From Lutibacter litoralis (lineage in GTDB: Bacteria > Bacteroidota > Bacteroidia > Flavobacteriales > Flavobacteriaceae), in contig NZ_BMNS01000003.1 of NCBI RefSeq assembly GCF_014646675.1, positions 124,001 to 188,000 on the forward strand: 64,000 bases of DNA. Direction: 5' to 3'. The translations under genes and the position numbers were made by a program. Of this stretch, positions 46,745 through 55,705 are shown piece by piece. How positions within the stretch are numbered: the first letter of the stretch is position 1; each line of letters starts with the position of its first letter. The notes below the pieces were generated by a model. It was not told the DNA's origin. It did no database searches and saw nothing but the letters and a program-made list of their open reading frames with translations.

Positions 46745-46752
46745 TATATTTG
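46745..46752 (+). promoter_or_regulatory. -7 element for the SulP gene
   Basis: TATATTTG matches TAnnTTTG; TTG at 46721-46723 is 21 bases upstream. The gene start is 23 bp downstream. Confidence 0.55.
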
Positions 46753-46775
46753 CCGCTTTTTAAAATTAACTACTT

Positions 46776-48398
46776 ATGAATGAATTTATTACAAAAAGAG
46801 TTTCAAACGTTCGAAACGATGTTTTATCAGGAATAACAGTTGCTTTAGCTTTGGTGCCAGAAGCTGTTGCGTTTGCGTTTGTTGCAGGTGTTGATCCATT
46901 AGTAGGTTTGTATGCTGCTTTTATAGTAGGTTTAATTACTTCAATTTTTGGAGGAAGACCAGGTATGATTTCTGGAGCAACTGGTGCATTAGCAGTAGTA
47001 ATGGTAAGTCTGGTTTCTGAAGGAAATGCTTTAGGAGATCCAGGCGAAAATTTAGGACTCTATTATTTATTTGCAACCGTAATTTTAATGGGAGTAATTC
47101 AAGTTTTAGCAGGTGTTTTAAAACTTGGTAAATTTGTTCGTTTAATTCCACATCCAGTAATGATGGGCTTTGTAAACGGATTGGCTATTGTAATATTTCT
47201 TTCACAATTAGGAATGTTTAAAAGAACAGTGGCAGGAGAAAAAGTTTGGTTGCAAGGCAGTCAATTATTTTTAATGATTGGTTTGGTAGCTTTAACAATG
47301 CTTATAATGTGGGGTTTGCCAAAAATTAAAAAAGCTAAAAAATTACCAGAGGCTTTAATCGCTATTTTGGTAGTAACTGGAATTGCTATTTTTATAAAAT
47401 TTGATGTTGCAACTGTTGGATCTTTTATACGTGATGGTGGTGGAGCTGGTTTAAAAGGAGGTTTTCCAACTTTAAAATTAGAAACATTTGCAAAAATTCC
47501 ATTTACCTGGGATTCTATTGTGTTTATATTTCCGTATGCATTAATATTAGCTGCAATTGGATTAATAGAGTCATTAATGACGTTGAACTTAATTGACGAT
47601 TTAACTGAAACGCGAGGAAATGGAAATAAAGAATGTGTTGCGCAAGGAAGCGCAAATATTGTAACAGGTTTATTCGGTGGAATGGGAGGTTGCGCTATGA
47701 TTGGACAGTCTATTATAAATATAAAAGGTGGAGGTAGAGGTAGATTGTCTGGAGTTGTAGCAGCAGTAATGTTGCTATTATTTATATTATTTGGTTCATC
47801 ATATATAGAGCAAGTTCCAATTGCTGCACTTGTAGGAGTTATGTTTATGGTAGTTATTGGAACATTTGCATGGAGTAGTTTTAGAATTATTAATAAAATT
47901 CCACGAGCCGATTTATTTGTATTAATTCTAGTTTCTGCATTAACTGTTATTTTTGATTTAGCTATTGCTGTAATTGCAGGGGTAATATTTAGTGCATTGG
48001 TATTTTCTTGGGAAAATGCTACCAGAATTAGAGCCAGAAAAAGAATGAAAGAAGACGGTACCAAAATTTATGAAATTTGGGGACCTTTATTCTTTGGGTC
48101 TATTTCAACATTTATGGAAAAATTTGATGTAAAAAACGATCCTGATTCAGTTGAAATTGATTTTGTTGAATCTCGTGTTGCAGATCATTCAGCTGTAGAA
48201 GCGATTTTTAATTTGGTTGAAAAATATGAAAATGCTGGTAAAACAATTCATTTAAAACATTTAAGTGAAGAATGTAAGGTGTTATTGTATAAATCTAGTC
48301 CAAAGTTTTATGAAGTTATTTTAGAAGCTATAGACGATCCACGTTATCATTTAGCGGCAAACCCTGAAGAATTTACTAAAGGTTTATTTGAAAAATAA
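46776..48398 (+). CDS. SulP-family anion transporter with STAS domain
   Basis: This 540-residue transporter has about 12 helices and conserved SulP motifs such as DVLSGITVALALVPEAVAFAF (start) and the QGSANIVTGLFGGMGGCAMIGQS central segment. The C-terminal STAS domain is at about 430-540, with EIDFVESRVADHSAVEAI (the phosphorylation-type Ser). The substrate (sulphate, bicarbonate or other) is not told by sequence. It is followed by remnants of a second SulP in 48897-48953. Confidence 0.93.
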   Translation: MNEFITKRVSNVRNDVLSGITVALALVPEAVAFAFVAGVDPLVGLYAAFIVGLITSIFGGRPGMISGATGALAVVMVSLVSEGNALGDPGENLGLYYLFATVILMGVIQVLAGVLKLGKFVRLIPHPVMMGFVNGLAIVIFLSQLGMFKRTVAGEKVWLQGSQLFLMIGLVALTMLIMWGLPKIKKAKKLPEALIAILVVTGIAIFIKFDVATVGSFIRDGGGAGLKGGFPTLKLETFAKIPFTWDSIVFIFPYALILAAIGLIESLMTLNLIDDLTETRGNGNKECVAQGSANIVTGLFGGMGGCAMIGQSIINIKGGGRGRLSGVVAAVMLLLFILFGSSYIEQVPIAALVGVMFMVVIGTFAWSSFRIINKIPRADLFVLILVSALTVIFDLAIAVIAGVIFSALVFSWENATRIRARKRMKEDGTKIYEIWGPLFFGSISTFMEKFDVKNDPDSVEIDFVESRVADHSAVEAIFNLVEKYENAGKTIHLKHLSEECKVLLYKSSPKFYEVILEAIDDPRYHLAANPEEFTKGLFEK

Positions 48399-48401
48399 AA
48401 C

Positions 48402-48470
48402 TGTCATATCTGCGTAGGCAGGTATCTATTTTCAATATATAAGTGGATTCCTGTTTTCACAGGATTGACA
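48402..48470. repeat. REP-like inverted repeat element, copy 1
   Basis: The element starts TGTCATATCTGCGTAGGCAG, continues GTATCTA and ends with a reverse-complement half (GGATTCCTGTTTTCACAGG then ATTGACA). It is the same type as the element at 59769-59873 and belongs to a dispersed REP-like family of Bacteroidota. It is 3 bp after the SulP stop and could form a hairpin. Confidence 0.7.
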
Positions 48471-48532
48471 ATAAAGTCTCTTTTTTGTCTTAGATATAGG
48501 AAGTTATAGTATTTTTTAAAACAATCACGTTA

Positions 48533-48559
48533 CCCTGCATCCATAGGCAGGTATCTATC
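48533..48559. repeat. REP-like element, partial copy
   Basis: CCCTGCATCCATAGGCAGGTATCTATC repeats the core (CTGCnnnnATAGGCAGGTATCTA) of the element just upstream at 48402. It is a degraded half copy. Confidence 0.55.
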
Positions 48560-48574
48560 AAATTGTAGAATTTT

Positions 48575-48655
48575 CTAAAAAGTAGCCGAATCCTTTTTAG
48601 TGTTTAAATTCATAATAATTGCCCTGGCTAAAACTTCAATTGTAGAAATTTTGTA
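48575..48655 (-). pseudogene. Remnant of a MobA-like gene (C-terminus)
   Basis: On the minus strand the sequence encodes KISTIEV-LARAIIMNLNTKKDSATF followed by a stop (broken here in two short parts), which matches the end of the MobA-like protein at 50790-51422 (KISTIEVFDRAIIMNLNTKK, then EWATF). The identity extends at DNA level over about 80 bases. The copy is truncated at its 5' side and has a premature stop where the intact gene has LQESI. Confidence 0.8.
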
Positions 48656-48896
48656 GGATTTTTTAGCTAGATTTTCTTTAAAAATAGTAATTAGTACCCA
48701 CATTAGTTAACAGAAATCGCTAAATATAAAACTCCAAATCAATAGAAATAAAATTATGGTTTTTAATATAAACGAATGCAATGCTAAGTATAAAAGGGCA
48801 CAGAAATAATTATTGAAAACAAGATTTTATAACTTTAACTATGAGAATAGAAAAAAAGGGATAAAAATATTTACATAAGAAACAGAAGGCTCTCAT

Positions 48897-48953
48897 CTTG
48901 CAGTTGATAATCCTCGTAATCATTTGGCAGAAACTCCTGAGATATTTAAATAG
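48897..48953 (+). pseudogene. Remnant of a second SulP gene (C-terminus)
   Basis: The frame reads LAVDNPRNHLAETPEIFK then TAG, which aligns with the end of the intact SulP (AIDDPRYHLAANPEEFTK). Ten of sixteen aligned residues are identical. No upstream coding continuity is visible. The rest of the 857-bp gap (48399-49255) is AT-rich and holds no further gene that I can support. Confidence 0.65.
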
Positions 48954-49196
48954 TTCTTTATAAGTGTACTAATAGTTTTAGAATGAGTGCAACCCCTAGT
49001 AATTAGTTTTAATTTTGGACTATATTGATTGTTATTAGAATTTACCAATTAAATAAATGTAGGTATTTTAAATTGATTCAAAAAAGTAACACAAACTGTT
49101 TAGAAATATAAATAATAAAGGACTTTATAAGTTTTAGTAATCACATGACTAGTTAAAAAGAATTATCAAAGCTTAAAAGAAATTATTGTGCAAAAT

Positions 49197-49231
49197 AAAA
49201 AACCCACTTCCGTTTATTGAAGTGGATTTTT
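49197..49231 (-). terminator. Terminator after the calcium-repeat lipoprotein gene
   Basis: AAAAAACCCACTTC (49197-49210) and GAAGTGGATTTTTT (49218-49231) form a stem with one mismatch, followed on the minus strand by a T-rich stretch. It lies 25 bp after the stop codon at 49256. Confidence 0.8.
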
Positions 49232-49255
49232 TGTTAATTATAATAACAATAATAA

Positions 49256-50452
49256 TTAGTCAGTATAAAATGCTTTTACTTGCCTCAATTCAATATAATC
49301 TTCATCACCTAATGATCCATCGTTTTTTACATAAAGCATAATGTAACGAGTATATACTGTTGTAAATTGAATTTTTAAGGGGTCAGAAACAGTGTTTGAA
49401 TCAATTTCAGTTCCTTCACCCACTTCAGTGTAAGGAAAAAGTTGAGACCAATTGCTATCTGAACTTGATGGTGCTGCCGTAGCATTAGGGTATGCATAAG
49501 CTTCAATATGTGTTGCTTTACCATCTGAAAACATCTGAAAAACACTCATAGTATTTATAAACTGTTCGCTACCTAAGTCAATCACAAGAATTCCATAGGC
49601 ATTAAAATCAAAATCATCTATTCCCCAAGTTGCTCCAGAATTTCCGTTTTGACGGTAACTAAAATCAGGGTCATTTACATATGGTTCTTGATCACACAGT
49701 GAACCTCGGGGATACCATGCATCATTACAAGCAGGATCTGATGATAACTCCTCATAAATAGAAGCGCTTTCACCCTTCACAGCAATTTCAATGACATCAG
49801 CTGAACCCCCAGAAAGATATGAATTCATAAAATTCACACCTTGAACACCTATTTCAGAAGGAGAACAGCCGTCTCCATTAACTAATTCATCTATCGGAGT
49901 CTCAGCGCATAAATCAAGTTCATTTAGTATACCATCATTATCTATATCATTATCACAAACGTCTCCAATACCATCTGAATCAAAATCCAATTGATCTGGA
50001 TTTTCAGTTTGAATACAATTGTCAATGTCATCCATAACACCATCGTTATCGCTATCTCTTTGAGAAATGGAACATCCATTTGCATCTGCAGCTTCGTAAG
50101 ATGGAGTATCAGGACATAAATCAATATCATCAGTTACACCATCTTCATCTGTATCTTTTAATTCAAATAGTGCCGTAACAACTTTATTAGCGTCTAAGAC
50201 AACGAAAATATTATTTTCTGTTATTAACGGATCTGTTGCATTTTCTGATTTCCACCCTTTGAATAGGTAAAATTCAGCAGGTACAGCATATAATTGAACA
50301 ACATTACTATTAGGTTGACTAATGGAAGCTATAGTTCCAGAGTTTGCAGGTTCAACCTTTGTAGAAAGATTATAATTATTTACAATTGCTTCTTCGGGAG
50401 CACATGAAATTGTTAATAAAAGTAGAAAAAAGGCGTTAAAATAAGTTTTCAT
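49256..50452 (-). CDS. Lipoprotein with thrombospondin type 3 calcium repeats
   Basis: This 398-residue lipoprotein has the signal MKTYFNAFFLLLLTISC (Cys17). An N-terminal InlB-B-like bacterial repeat follows (YLFKGWKSENAT, residues ~35-95), then TSP3 calcium-binding repeats (about 98-195: DTDEDGVTDDIDLCPDTP, DSDNDGVMDDIDNC, DFDSDGIGDVCDNDIDNDG), and a C-terminal discoidin-like beta domain (about 205-398). It is a surface or secreted-side calcium protein of unknown ligand, alone in its transcription unit. Confidence 0.88.
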   Translation of the reverse strand: MKTYFNAFFLLLLTISCAPEEAIVNNYNLSTKVEPANSGTIASISQPNSNVVQLYAVPAEFYLFKGWKSENATDPLITENNIFVVLDANKVVTALFELKDTDEDGVTDDIDLCPDTPSYEAADANGCSISQRDSDNDGVMDDIDNCIQTENPDQLDFDSDGIGDVCDNDIDNDGILNELDLCAETPIDELVNGDGCSPSEIGVQGVNFMNSYLSGGSADVIEIAVKGESASIYEELSSDPACNDAWYPRGSLCDQEPYVNDPDFSYRQNGNSGATWGIDDFDFNAYGILVIDLGSEQFINTMSVFQMFSDGKATHIEAYAYPNATAAPSSSDSNWSQLFPYTEVGEGTEIDSNTVSDPLKIQFTTVYTRYIMLYVKNDGSLGDEDYIELRQVKAFYTD

Positions 50453-50548
50453 AGATAGTTCTATTTTGTTTTTTTAAATAACTTAAAATACTCTTTATGA
50501 AAAAAGTAAAGAACAAATATAGACGTTATTTTTAATGAATTGTAATAA

Positions 50549-50607
50549 TTTTAAAAAAATATATAAATTATCAATAAACATTTTAAAAAATATATAAATT
50601 ATCAATA
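50549..50607. repeat. Tandem 32-bp repeat upstream of the lipoprotein gene
   Basis: TTTTAAAAAAATATATAAAT (50549-50568, continuing TATCAATA) recurs almost exactly at 50581-50607. The repeat lies in the 337-bp gap (50453-50789), which otherwise holds promoter-type sequence for the lipoprotein gene and the palindrome at 50636. It may be a protein binding site or chance AT-rich duplication. Confidence 0.6.
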
Positions 50608-50635
50608 ATCATTTTTAATTAAGATATTTATTTAT

Positions 50636-50659
50636 AATAATTTCAATATTGAAATTATT
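50636..50659. promoter_or_regulatory. Perfect 24-bp palindrome
   Basis: AATAATTTCAAT (50636-50647) is followed directly by its exact reverse complement ATTGAAATTATT (50648-50659). It is a T/A-rich dyad between the lipoprotein gene (upstream on minus) and the mobA-like gene end. An operator or a terminator for the mobA-like operon is possible. Confidence 0.5.
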
Positions 50660-50789
50660 GAATTTTTTTAATTAAAAAATTGGTGTCATTGAAGTAGGGT
50701 TTTTCTTTACAAAATTAATCTAAATATCAAAGAAAAGAAATTAGTATTTTTACGATTTAAGATTTTTTTTGATTAAAATCTAGAGCTTT

Positions 50790-51422
50790 CTAAATAGATT
50801 CTTGTAAAAAAGTAGCCCACTCTTTTTTAGTGTTTAAATTCATAATTATAGCCCTGTCAAAAACTTCAATTGTTGAAATTTTTGCGGGGTTTACTTTTTT
50901 AAGCTGAAAATCTAAACGTGCATTGTCGTCTGAAATATCTAAATTTAAAAGGCTTTTCCAGAAGCAGTTCTTCATTTTTATAGGATGTCCATTTTTTCCT
51001 TGATACTTAGGGAATACAATTTCATTCTTTAATGAAATAATTTCAGAAAGCTCTTCTGAATTTAAAATTGGAATATCAATATTATTTACTAATATTTCAG
51101 AAGTTTTTGGAACCACTTTTAAAATTGTTTGAAGCGTTGAAAAAGGCCCATATTCGGGATTTTTATTAATGATTACTTTTACTTTCAACCCCTCATATTC
51201 TATAAAATTACGTTGTGCATTTTCTAACCAAGGAATGGCATTAAAATATTGTTCAAAATTAAAACCTAGTCCAATATAAATTTCTTTAATATTGGCTTTT
51301 GAAATTCTATGTAGTTGTTCTAAAATCCAATACGTTTGTTGGTATTTCAATAAGCCTTTTGCAATACCCATTCGTTCAGATTTTCCACCGGCAAGTAATA
51401 CAAAAACAGGTTTATTTTCCAT
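50790..51422 (-). CDS. MobA-like (MocA) nucleotidyltransferase
   Basis: This 210-residue protein has the nucleotide-binding LLAGGKSERMGIAKGLLKY opening and a metal-binding NNIDIPIL. It probably attaches CMP or GMP to the molybdenum cofactor, as MocA and MobA do. It overlaps the xdhC-like gene by 11 bp. Its 3' end has a degraded copy at 48575-48655. Confidence 0.88.
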   Translation of the reverse strand: MENKPVFVLLAGGKSERMGIAKGLLKYQQTYWILEQLHRISKANIKEIYIGLGFNFEQYFNAIPWLENAQRNFIEYEGLKVKVIINKNPEYGPFSTLQTILKVVPKTSEILVNNIDIPILNSEELSEIISLKNEIVFPKYQGKNGHPIKMKNCFWKSLLNLDISDDNARLDFQLKKVNPAKISTIEVFDRAIIMNLNTKKEWATFLQESI

Positions 51423-52173
51423 AATGTACTTTCAACAACTCGGCAGCAACACTTATGGCGATTTCTTTGGGTGAATTGCCTCCTAAATCTAAACCAACCG
51501 GACAATGTACAGGTGAAATACCAGCTCCAAAATTCAATTCATTTCTAAGCATATTGTTAAATTTATTCTTTTTGGTTTTACTGCCAATTAAGCCAATATA
51601 CTTAGTTTTAGAATGTAAGGCCAACGCAGTTATTTCAAAATCTAATTTATGATCGTGTGTCATAATAACCACATAACAATTAGGCCCCCAATTAATAGAT
51701 TGTTTATACAAATCAAAATCAATATTTGAAAAAGTAATATTTTTATCAATTGTCAAGTTTTCTTTCCAATTTTTACGCACATCTAATAAAGTTATATTAA
51801 AAGGAGTATCTTTTAAAACATTGCATAATTCCATGCCAATATGGCCTGCTCCAAATAAGTACAATTCAGGAGTTTTATTCATAGGTTCAATTATTAATTC
51901 TACTTTTCCTCCACAGCATTGCTCAAATTCTGGTCCAAGTGTGTAAGAAAATTCTTTTATAGTATTTTCAGTTATGGCAATTACAGCTTCATCAATAACT
52001 TGAAATTCTAATTTTCCACCTCCAATAGTTCCAAAAATTTCTTTCTGTTTTGTAACAATCATTTTTGAAGCAACTTTACAGGGAGCAGAACCTAAAACTT
52101 TCGTAACGGTAACCAGCGCAATAGGTTGTTTTGTGCGTTTAAATTCTGAAAGTAATTCAATCCAATTATTCAT
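51412..52173 (-). CDS. XdhC-like molybdenum cofactor insertion factor
   Basis: This 253-residue protein has an N-terminal XdhC domain (VTVTKVLGSAPCKVASKMIV, GTIGGGKLE, with the family's Cys) and a C-terminal Rossmann domain (LYLFGAGHIGMELCNVL). XdhC delivers matured molybdenum cofactor to molybdenum hydroxylases. It lies between the large subunit gene and the mobA-like gene. Confidence 0.93.
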   Translation of the reverse strand: MNNWIELLSEFKRTKQPIALVTVTKVLGSAPCKVASKMIVTKQKEIFGTIGGGKLEFQVIDEAVIAITENTIKEFSYTLGPEFEQCCGGKVELIIEPMNKTPELYLFGAGHIGMELCNVLKDTPFNITLLDVRKNWKENLTIDKNITFSNIDFDLYKQSINWGPNCYVVIMTHDHKLDFEITALALHSKTKYIGLIGSKTKKNKFNNMLRNELNFGAGISPVHCPVGLDLGGNSPKEIAISVAAELLKVHYGK

Positions 52174-52279
52174 TTAAAAAGGTTTAACAGTTTGGATTTT
52201 TAACGGATTAAAATTAATCATTTTTTTATGAATTCGGAACCTTCAATTTCAGATTTTACTACCAGATAACCAATTTACT

Positions 52280-54472
52280 TTAAACCAAGTCATAATCACT
52301 CAAAGGTAAATTATAATAACGTTTTCCAGTTAGTTTAAAAATTGCATTTATAATTGCAGGTGCAATAACAGGTACGCCTGGTTCACCAACACCAGTTGGT
52401 TTTTCAGTACTTTCAACAATTTCTACATGAACTTGTGGTATTTCATTTATCCGAATCATTTTATAATCATTATAATTATTTTGTTCGATTGCACCATTTT
52501 TTGCTGTAATTTTTCCATAATAAGCTAATTGCATTCCAAATATTGCAGCACCTTCCATTTGTGCAGTAACAGTATTTTTATTAACCACAGTTCCACAGTC
52601 AATTACAGAATAAACGTTATGAACTTTTACCTTGTTATTTTTCATAGAAACTTCAACAACTGATGCAACATAGGAATAAAAACTATAATGAACTGCCAAG
52701 CCATAGGCGTGACCTTCTGGTAGCTGTTTTCCCCAATCAGCATTTTTTGCAGCAATTTTTAATACATTTTTAAGTCGTGCAGTATCATATTTTATTGGAT
52801 CGTTTGTGTCTTCAATTCTATCATTTCCAATTAAATTTAAACGAAATTCTAAAGGATCTTTATTTGTGGCGTGTGCCAATTCATCTGCAAAAACATTAAT
52901 TGAAAATCCGTGAGGAATATTTATTACAGAACGCAACCAACCAATTCTTACATGTGCTGGTGCTTGTCCAACTTCTACTTTTAAATTTTCAATATCAAAA
53001 GGAACATTGGCAGCACTTGAAATTTCAAAACCAGCAGCAAAATCTACTCCAGGTTGAAATGTTGAAACTATTGAAGGCAGTGCAAAACGATGCAACCAAC
53101 CTGTTACTTTTCCATTTTTATCGAAGGAAGCTTTCAAATATTGTGCACTAATGGTATGAAAGTAACCGTGTTTAATATCATCTTCACGTGTCCAAACAAC
53201 TTGAACAGGAGCATTTATTGCTTTGGAAACAATTACGGCTTCAACTACATAATCTGGTTTTGATTTTCTTCCAAAACCACCACCTAAAAAAGTGACATTA
53301 ATGGTTACTTTATCTTCAGAAGTTTCTAAATAATCGGTTACTTCTTTTCTTGCAGATTGCGGATCTTGGGTTGGTGCCCAAACTTCGCAAGTGTCATCTT
53401 TTACCCAAGCAACTGCATTTGGGACCTCCATTGGAGCATGTGCTAAATGTGGTAACTGAAAAGTGCTTTCTATGGTTTTTGCAGCTTTCTTAAAAGCATT
53501 GTTAATGTTTCCTATATCTTTTCCAACTTTACCTAGTTTGTGAACATTTTCAGTTATTTGACTCATATATTTTTCAGAATCATACACTTTATTATCTCCA
53601 AAATCCCAATCAACTTTTAAAGCCTCTTTTCCTTTAAAAGCAGCCCAAGTATTAGTTGCAATAACAGCAACACCACCAAGCGCCCCAAAAGGTTTTTCAA
53701 TTCTTGGAATTTCAATAACATCTAATACCCCTGCAACTTTTAAGGCTCTTGTTTTATCAAAAGATTTTACTGTTCCAAAGGCGACAGGACAACGAGCAAT
53801 TGCCACAAATTTCATGTTTGATAAACGTTTATCTAAACCAAAAATAGCACTTCCGTTTGCGTATGCTGCAACATCAACTCCTTTTAGATGTTTTCCAATA
53901 TATTTAAAATCTTTAGGGTCTTTATAGGTTAAATTTGTATCGGAAGGAATTTCCAATGTTTTAGCAATTTCAACCAAATCTCCAAAACCAATTTTTTTAC
54001 CACTTGTATGAATTATAAAATGATTTTCCACCGAACATTCAGCTGCTGGTACTTCCCATTTTTGAGCAGCCGCCGCAATTAACATGGCCTTTGCAATGGC
54101 GCCCATTTTTCGCATAGGTTCATATAAATAGCGAATACTTCTAGATCCGTCGGTATTTTGATCACCATATTTTTTATCTCCTACCGCTTGTTGAACTGTA
54201 ATTTTTGACCAATCAGCTTCCATTTCATCAGCAATAACTGAAGGTAAGGACGTTCTAACGCCATTTCCCATTTCTGAACGTGACGCAATTAAAATTACAC
54301 TACCATCAGAATTTATTTGGACAAATAAATTTGGATTAAAATTGATTAAATTTTCAGGAGCTTTTTCTTTATCTGAAAATACTGATGTATTACAGGCTAA
54401 AATCAATCCTCCAGATGCTAAACCAATACTTTTAACAAAACTTCTACGACTTATATTTTTTATAGATTTCAT
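52280..54472 (-). CDS. Molybdenum hydroxylase large subunit (IorB-like), Tat lipoprotein-like
   Basis: This 730-residue catalytic subunit belongs to the isoquinoline/aldehyde oxidoreductase group. It has a twin-arginine signal SRRSFVKSIGLASGG, followed by LILAC, so it may be a Tat-exported lipoprotein. Moco-binding segments are GGGFGRK and the conserved catalytic Glu in GVGEPGVPVIAPAI near the C-terminus. It works with the iron-sulphur subunit at 54562. The substrate is unknown; no FAD subunit gene is adjacent, so the electron acceptor probably is a cytochrome. Confidence 0.94.
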   Translation of the reverse strand: MKSIKNISRRSFVKSIGLASGGLILACNTSVFSDKEKAPENLINFNPNLFVQINSDGSVILIASRSEMGNGVRTSLPSVIADEMEADWSKITVQQAVGDKKYGDQNTDGSRSIRYLYEPMRKMGAIAKAMLIAAAAQKWEVPAAECSVENHFIIHTSGKKIGFGDLVEIAKTLEIPSDTNLTYKDPKDFKYIGKHLKGVDVAAYANGSAIFGLDKRLSNMKFVAIARCPVAFGTVKSFDKTRALKVAGVLDVIEIPRIEKPFGALGGVAVIATNTWAAFKGKEALKVDWDFGDNKVYDSEKYMSQITENVHKLGKVGKDIGNINNAFKKAAKTIESTFQLPHLAHAPMEVPNAVAWVKDDTCEVWAPTQDPQSARKEVTDYLETSEDKVTINVTFLGGGFGRKSKPDYVVEAVIVSKAINAPVQVVWTREDDIKHGYFHTISAQYLKASFDKNGKVTGWLHRFALPSIVSTFQPGVDFAAGFEISSAANVPFDIENLKVEVGQAPAHVRIGWLRSVINIPHGFSINVFADELAHATNKDPLEFRLNLIGNDRIEDTNDPIKYDTARLKNVLKIAAKNADWGKQLPEGHAYGLAVHYSFYSYVASVVEVSMKNNKVKVHNVYSVIDCGTVVNKNTVTAQMEGAAIFGMQLAYYGKITAKNGAIEQNNYNDYKMIRINEIPQVHVEIVESTEKPTGVGEPGVPVIAPAIINAIFKLTGKRYYNLPLSDYDLV

Positions 54473-54561
54473 GTGGTATTTTATTTTTTTTAATGGTCAC
54501 ATGCTGTTCGCTAATTTGTCATTTTATATTTTGACAAACTTTTAGCACGCTCGTTTCATAA

Positions 54562-55020
54562 TTAGCTTTGATTTTTTAGTTTAACAGTTCTATGAATTGC
54601 TTTTCTTATGCGCTGGTAGGTTCCGCATCTGCAAATATTTCCAATCATTGCTTCATCAATATCTTCATCGGTCGGATTTTCATTTTTATCAAGTAAAGCT
54701 GTAGCAGCTATTAATTGTCCTGGCTGGCAAAAACCACATTGAGGTACATTTAATTCCTCCCAAGAGTTTTGTAGTAATTGTAAATTTTTAGATTGACCTT
54801 CTATAGTTGTAATATTTTTCCCTTCAGCAGCAGTAACAGGAATCATACAAGATTGTACGGGAGAATCGTCTAAGAGTATTTTACAAGAGCCGCAAACACC
54901 TATTCCGCAGCCATATTTTGTTCCTGTAAGTCCAATAATATCTCTAATTGCCCAAAGTAATGGCATTTCTGGAGCAACATCTATTGCATGTTTTTCTCCA
55001 TTTATTTGAAGTGTAATCAT
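54562..55020 (-). CDS. Molybdenum hydroxylase iron-sulphur subunit (IorA-like)
   Basis: This 152-residue protein carries two [2Fe-2S] clusters: the ferredoxin-type site CGIGVCGSCKILLDD-C and the C-terminal CGFCQPGQL...ICRCGTYQRI site. It passes electrons from the Moco subunit. It is the first gene of the operon iorA-like, iorB-like, xdhC-like, mobA-like, with 89 bp before the large subunit gene. Confidence 0.95.
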   Translation of the reverse strand: MITLQINGEKHAIDVAPEMPLLWAIRDIIGLTGTKYGCGIGVCGSCKILLDDSPVQSCMIPVTAAEGKNITTIEGQSKNLQLLQNSWEELNVPQCGFCQPGQLIAATALLDKNENPTDEDIDEAMIGNICRCGTYQRIRKAIHRTVKLKNQS

Positions 55021-55129
55021 TTGTTTTAAATTAGTAGTTTATTTAAAATAACAAGATAGGAAAAATTTTGTAAACATTTTAAATAGTACTTGTATAACAG
55101 TATTTTAATCGAATAATAAGAGAAAATAA

Positions 55130-55705
55130 TTAGATGTTTATACTTCTAACCTCACCAGGAATCATATTTTGAAGTTCAAACTTACCAATTCTTAATCTTA
55201 CCAAGCGTAAGGTTGGAAATCCAACAGCAGCAGTCATTTTACGTATTTGTCTAAATTTTCCCTCAGTTAAAATAATTGAAATCCAACTTGTTGGACCGTG
55301 ACGATCGTCTCTAATTTTTTTATTTCTTTTTGGAAGGGTTGGAGTTTCTTTTAAGCAAAAAACTTTACACGGAATTGTTGTGTAATTTCCAGTTTCAATA
55401 GTAATCTCAACACCTGTTTTTAACCTTTCAATTGCTTCGTTAGAAATGATGCCATCAACCTGAACATAATATTCTTTTTCAATCTGTTTACTCCTTATAA
55501 GTTCACTTGCTTTTCCATCTGTTGTTAGTAATAATAAGCCTTCAGATTTTTCATCTAATCTTCCAATTGCCATTATATTTTCTGGGAAGTCGTAAAATTC
55601 ACCTAATAATTTTTTTTTATTTTTTCGCTGTTCATTATTTACAAACTGACTCAAATAACCGTCAGGTTTGAAAATTGCAAAATGTTGATGATTAATGTTT
55701 TTCAT
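55130..55705 (-). CDS. RluE-like rRNA pseudouridine synthase
   Basis: This 191-residue enzyme has the RsuA-family nucleophile motif GRLDEKSEGLLLLTTDGK and the IILTEGKFRQIRKMTAAVG segment, but no S4 domain, as in RluE (U2457 of 23S rRNA). It overlaps the topoisomerase gene by 14 bp. Confidence 0.92.
   Translation of the reverse strand: MKNINHQHFAIFKPDGYLSQFVNNEQRKNKKKLLGEFYDFPENIMAIGRLDEKSEGLLLLTTDGKASELIRSKQIEKEYYVQVDGIISNEAIERLKTGVEITIETGNYTTIPCKVFCLKETPTLPKRNKKIRDDRHGPTSWISIILTEGKFRQIRKMTAAVGFPTLRLVRLRIGKFELQNMIPGEVRSINI

Noticed and set aside
47261-48064. 267-codon minus-strand ORF inside the SulP gene
   Set aside because: Proline/isoleucine-rich antisense shadow; the plus-strand SulP is clearly real.
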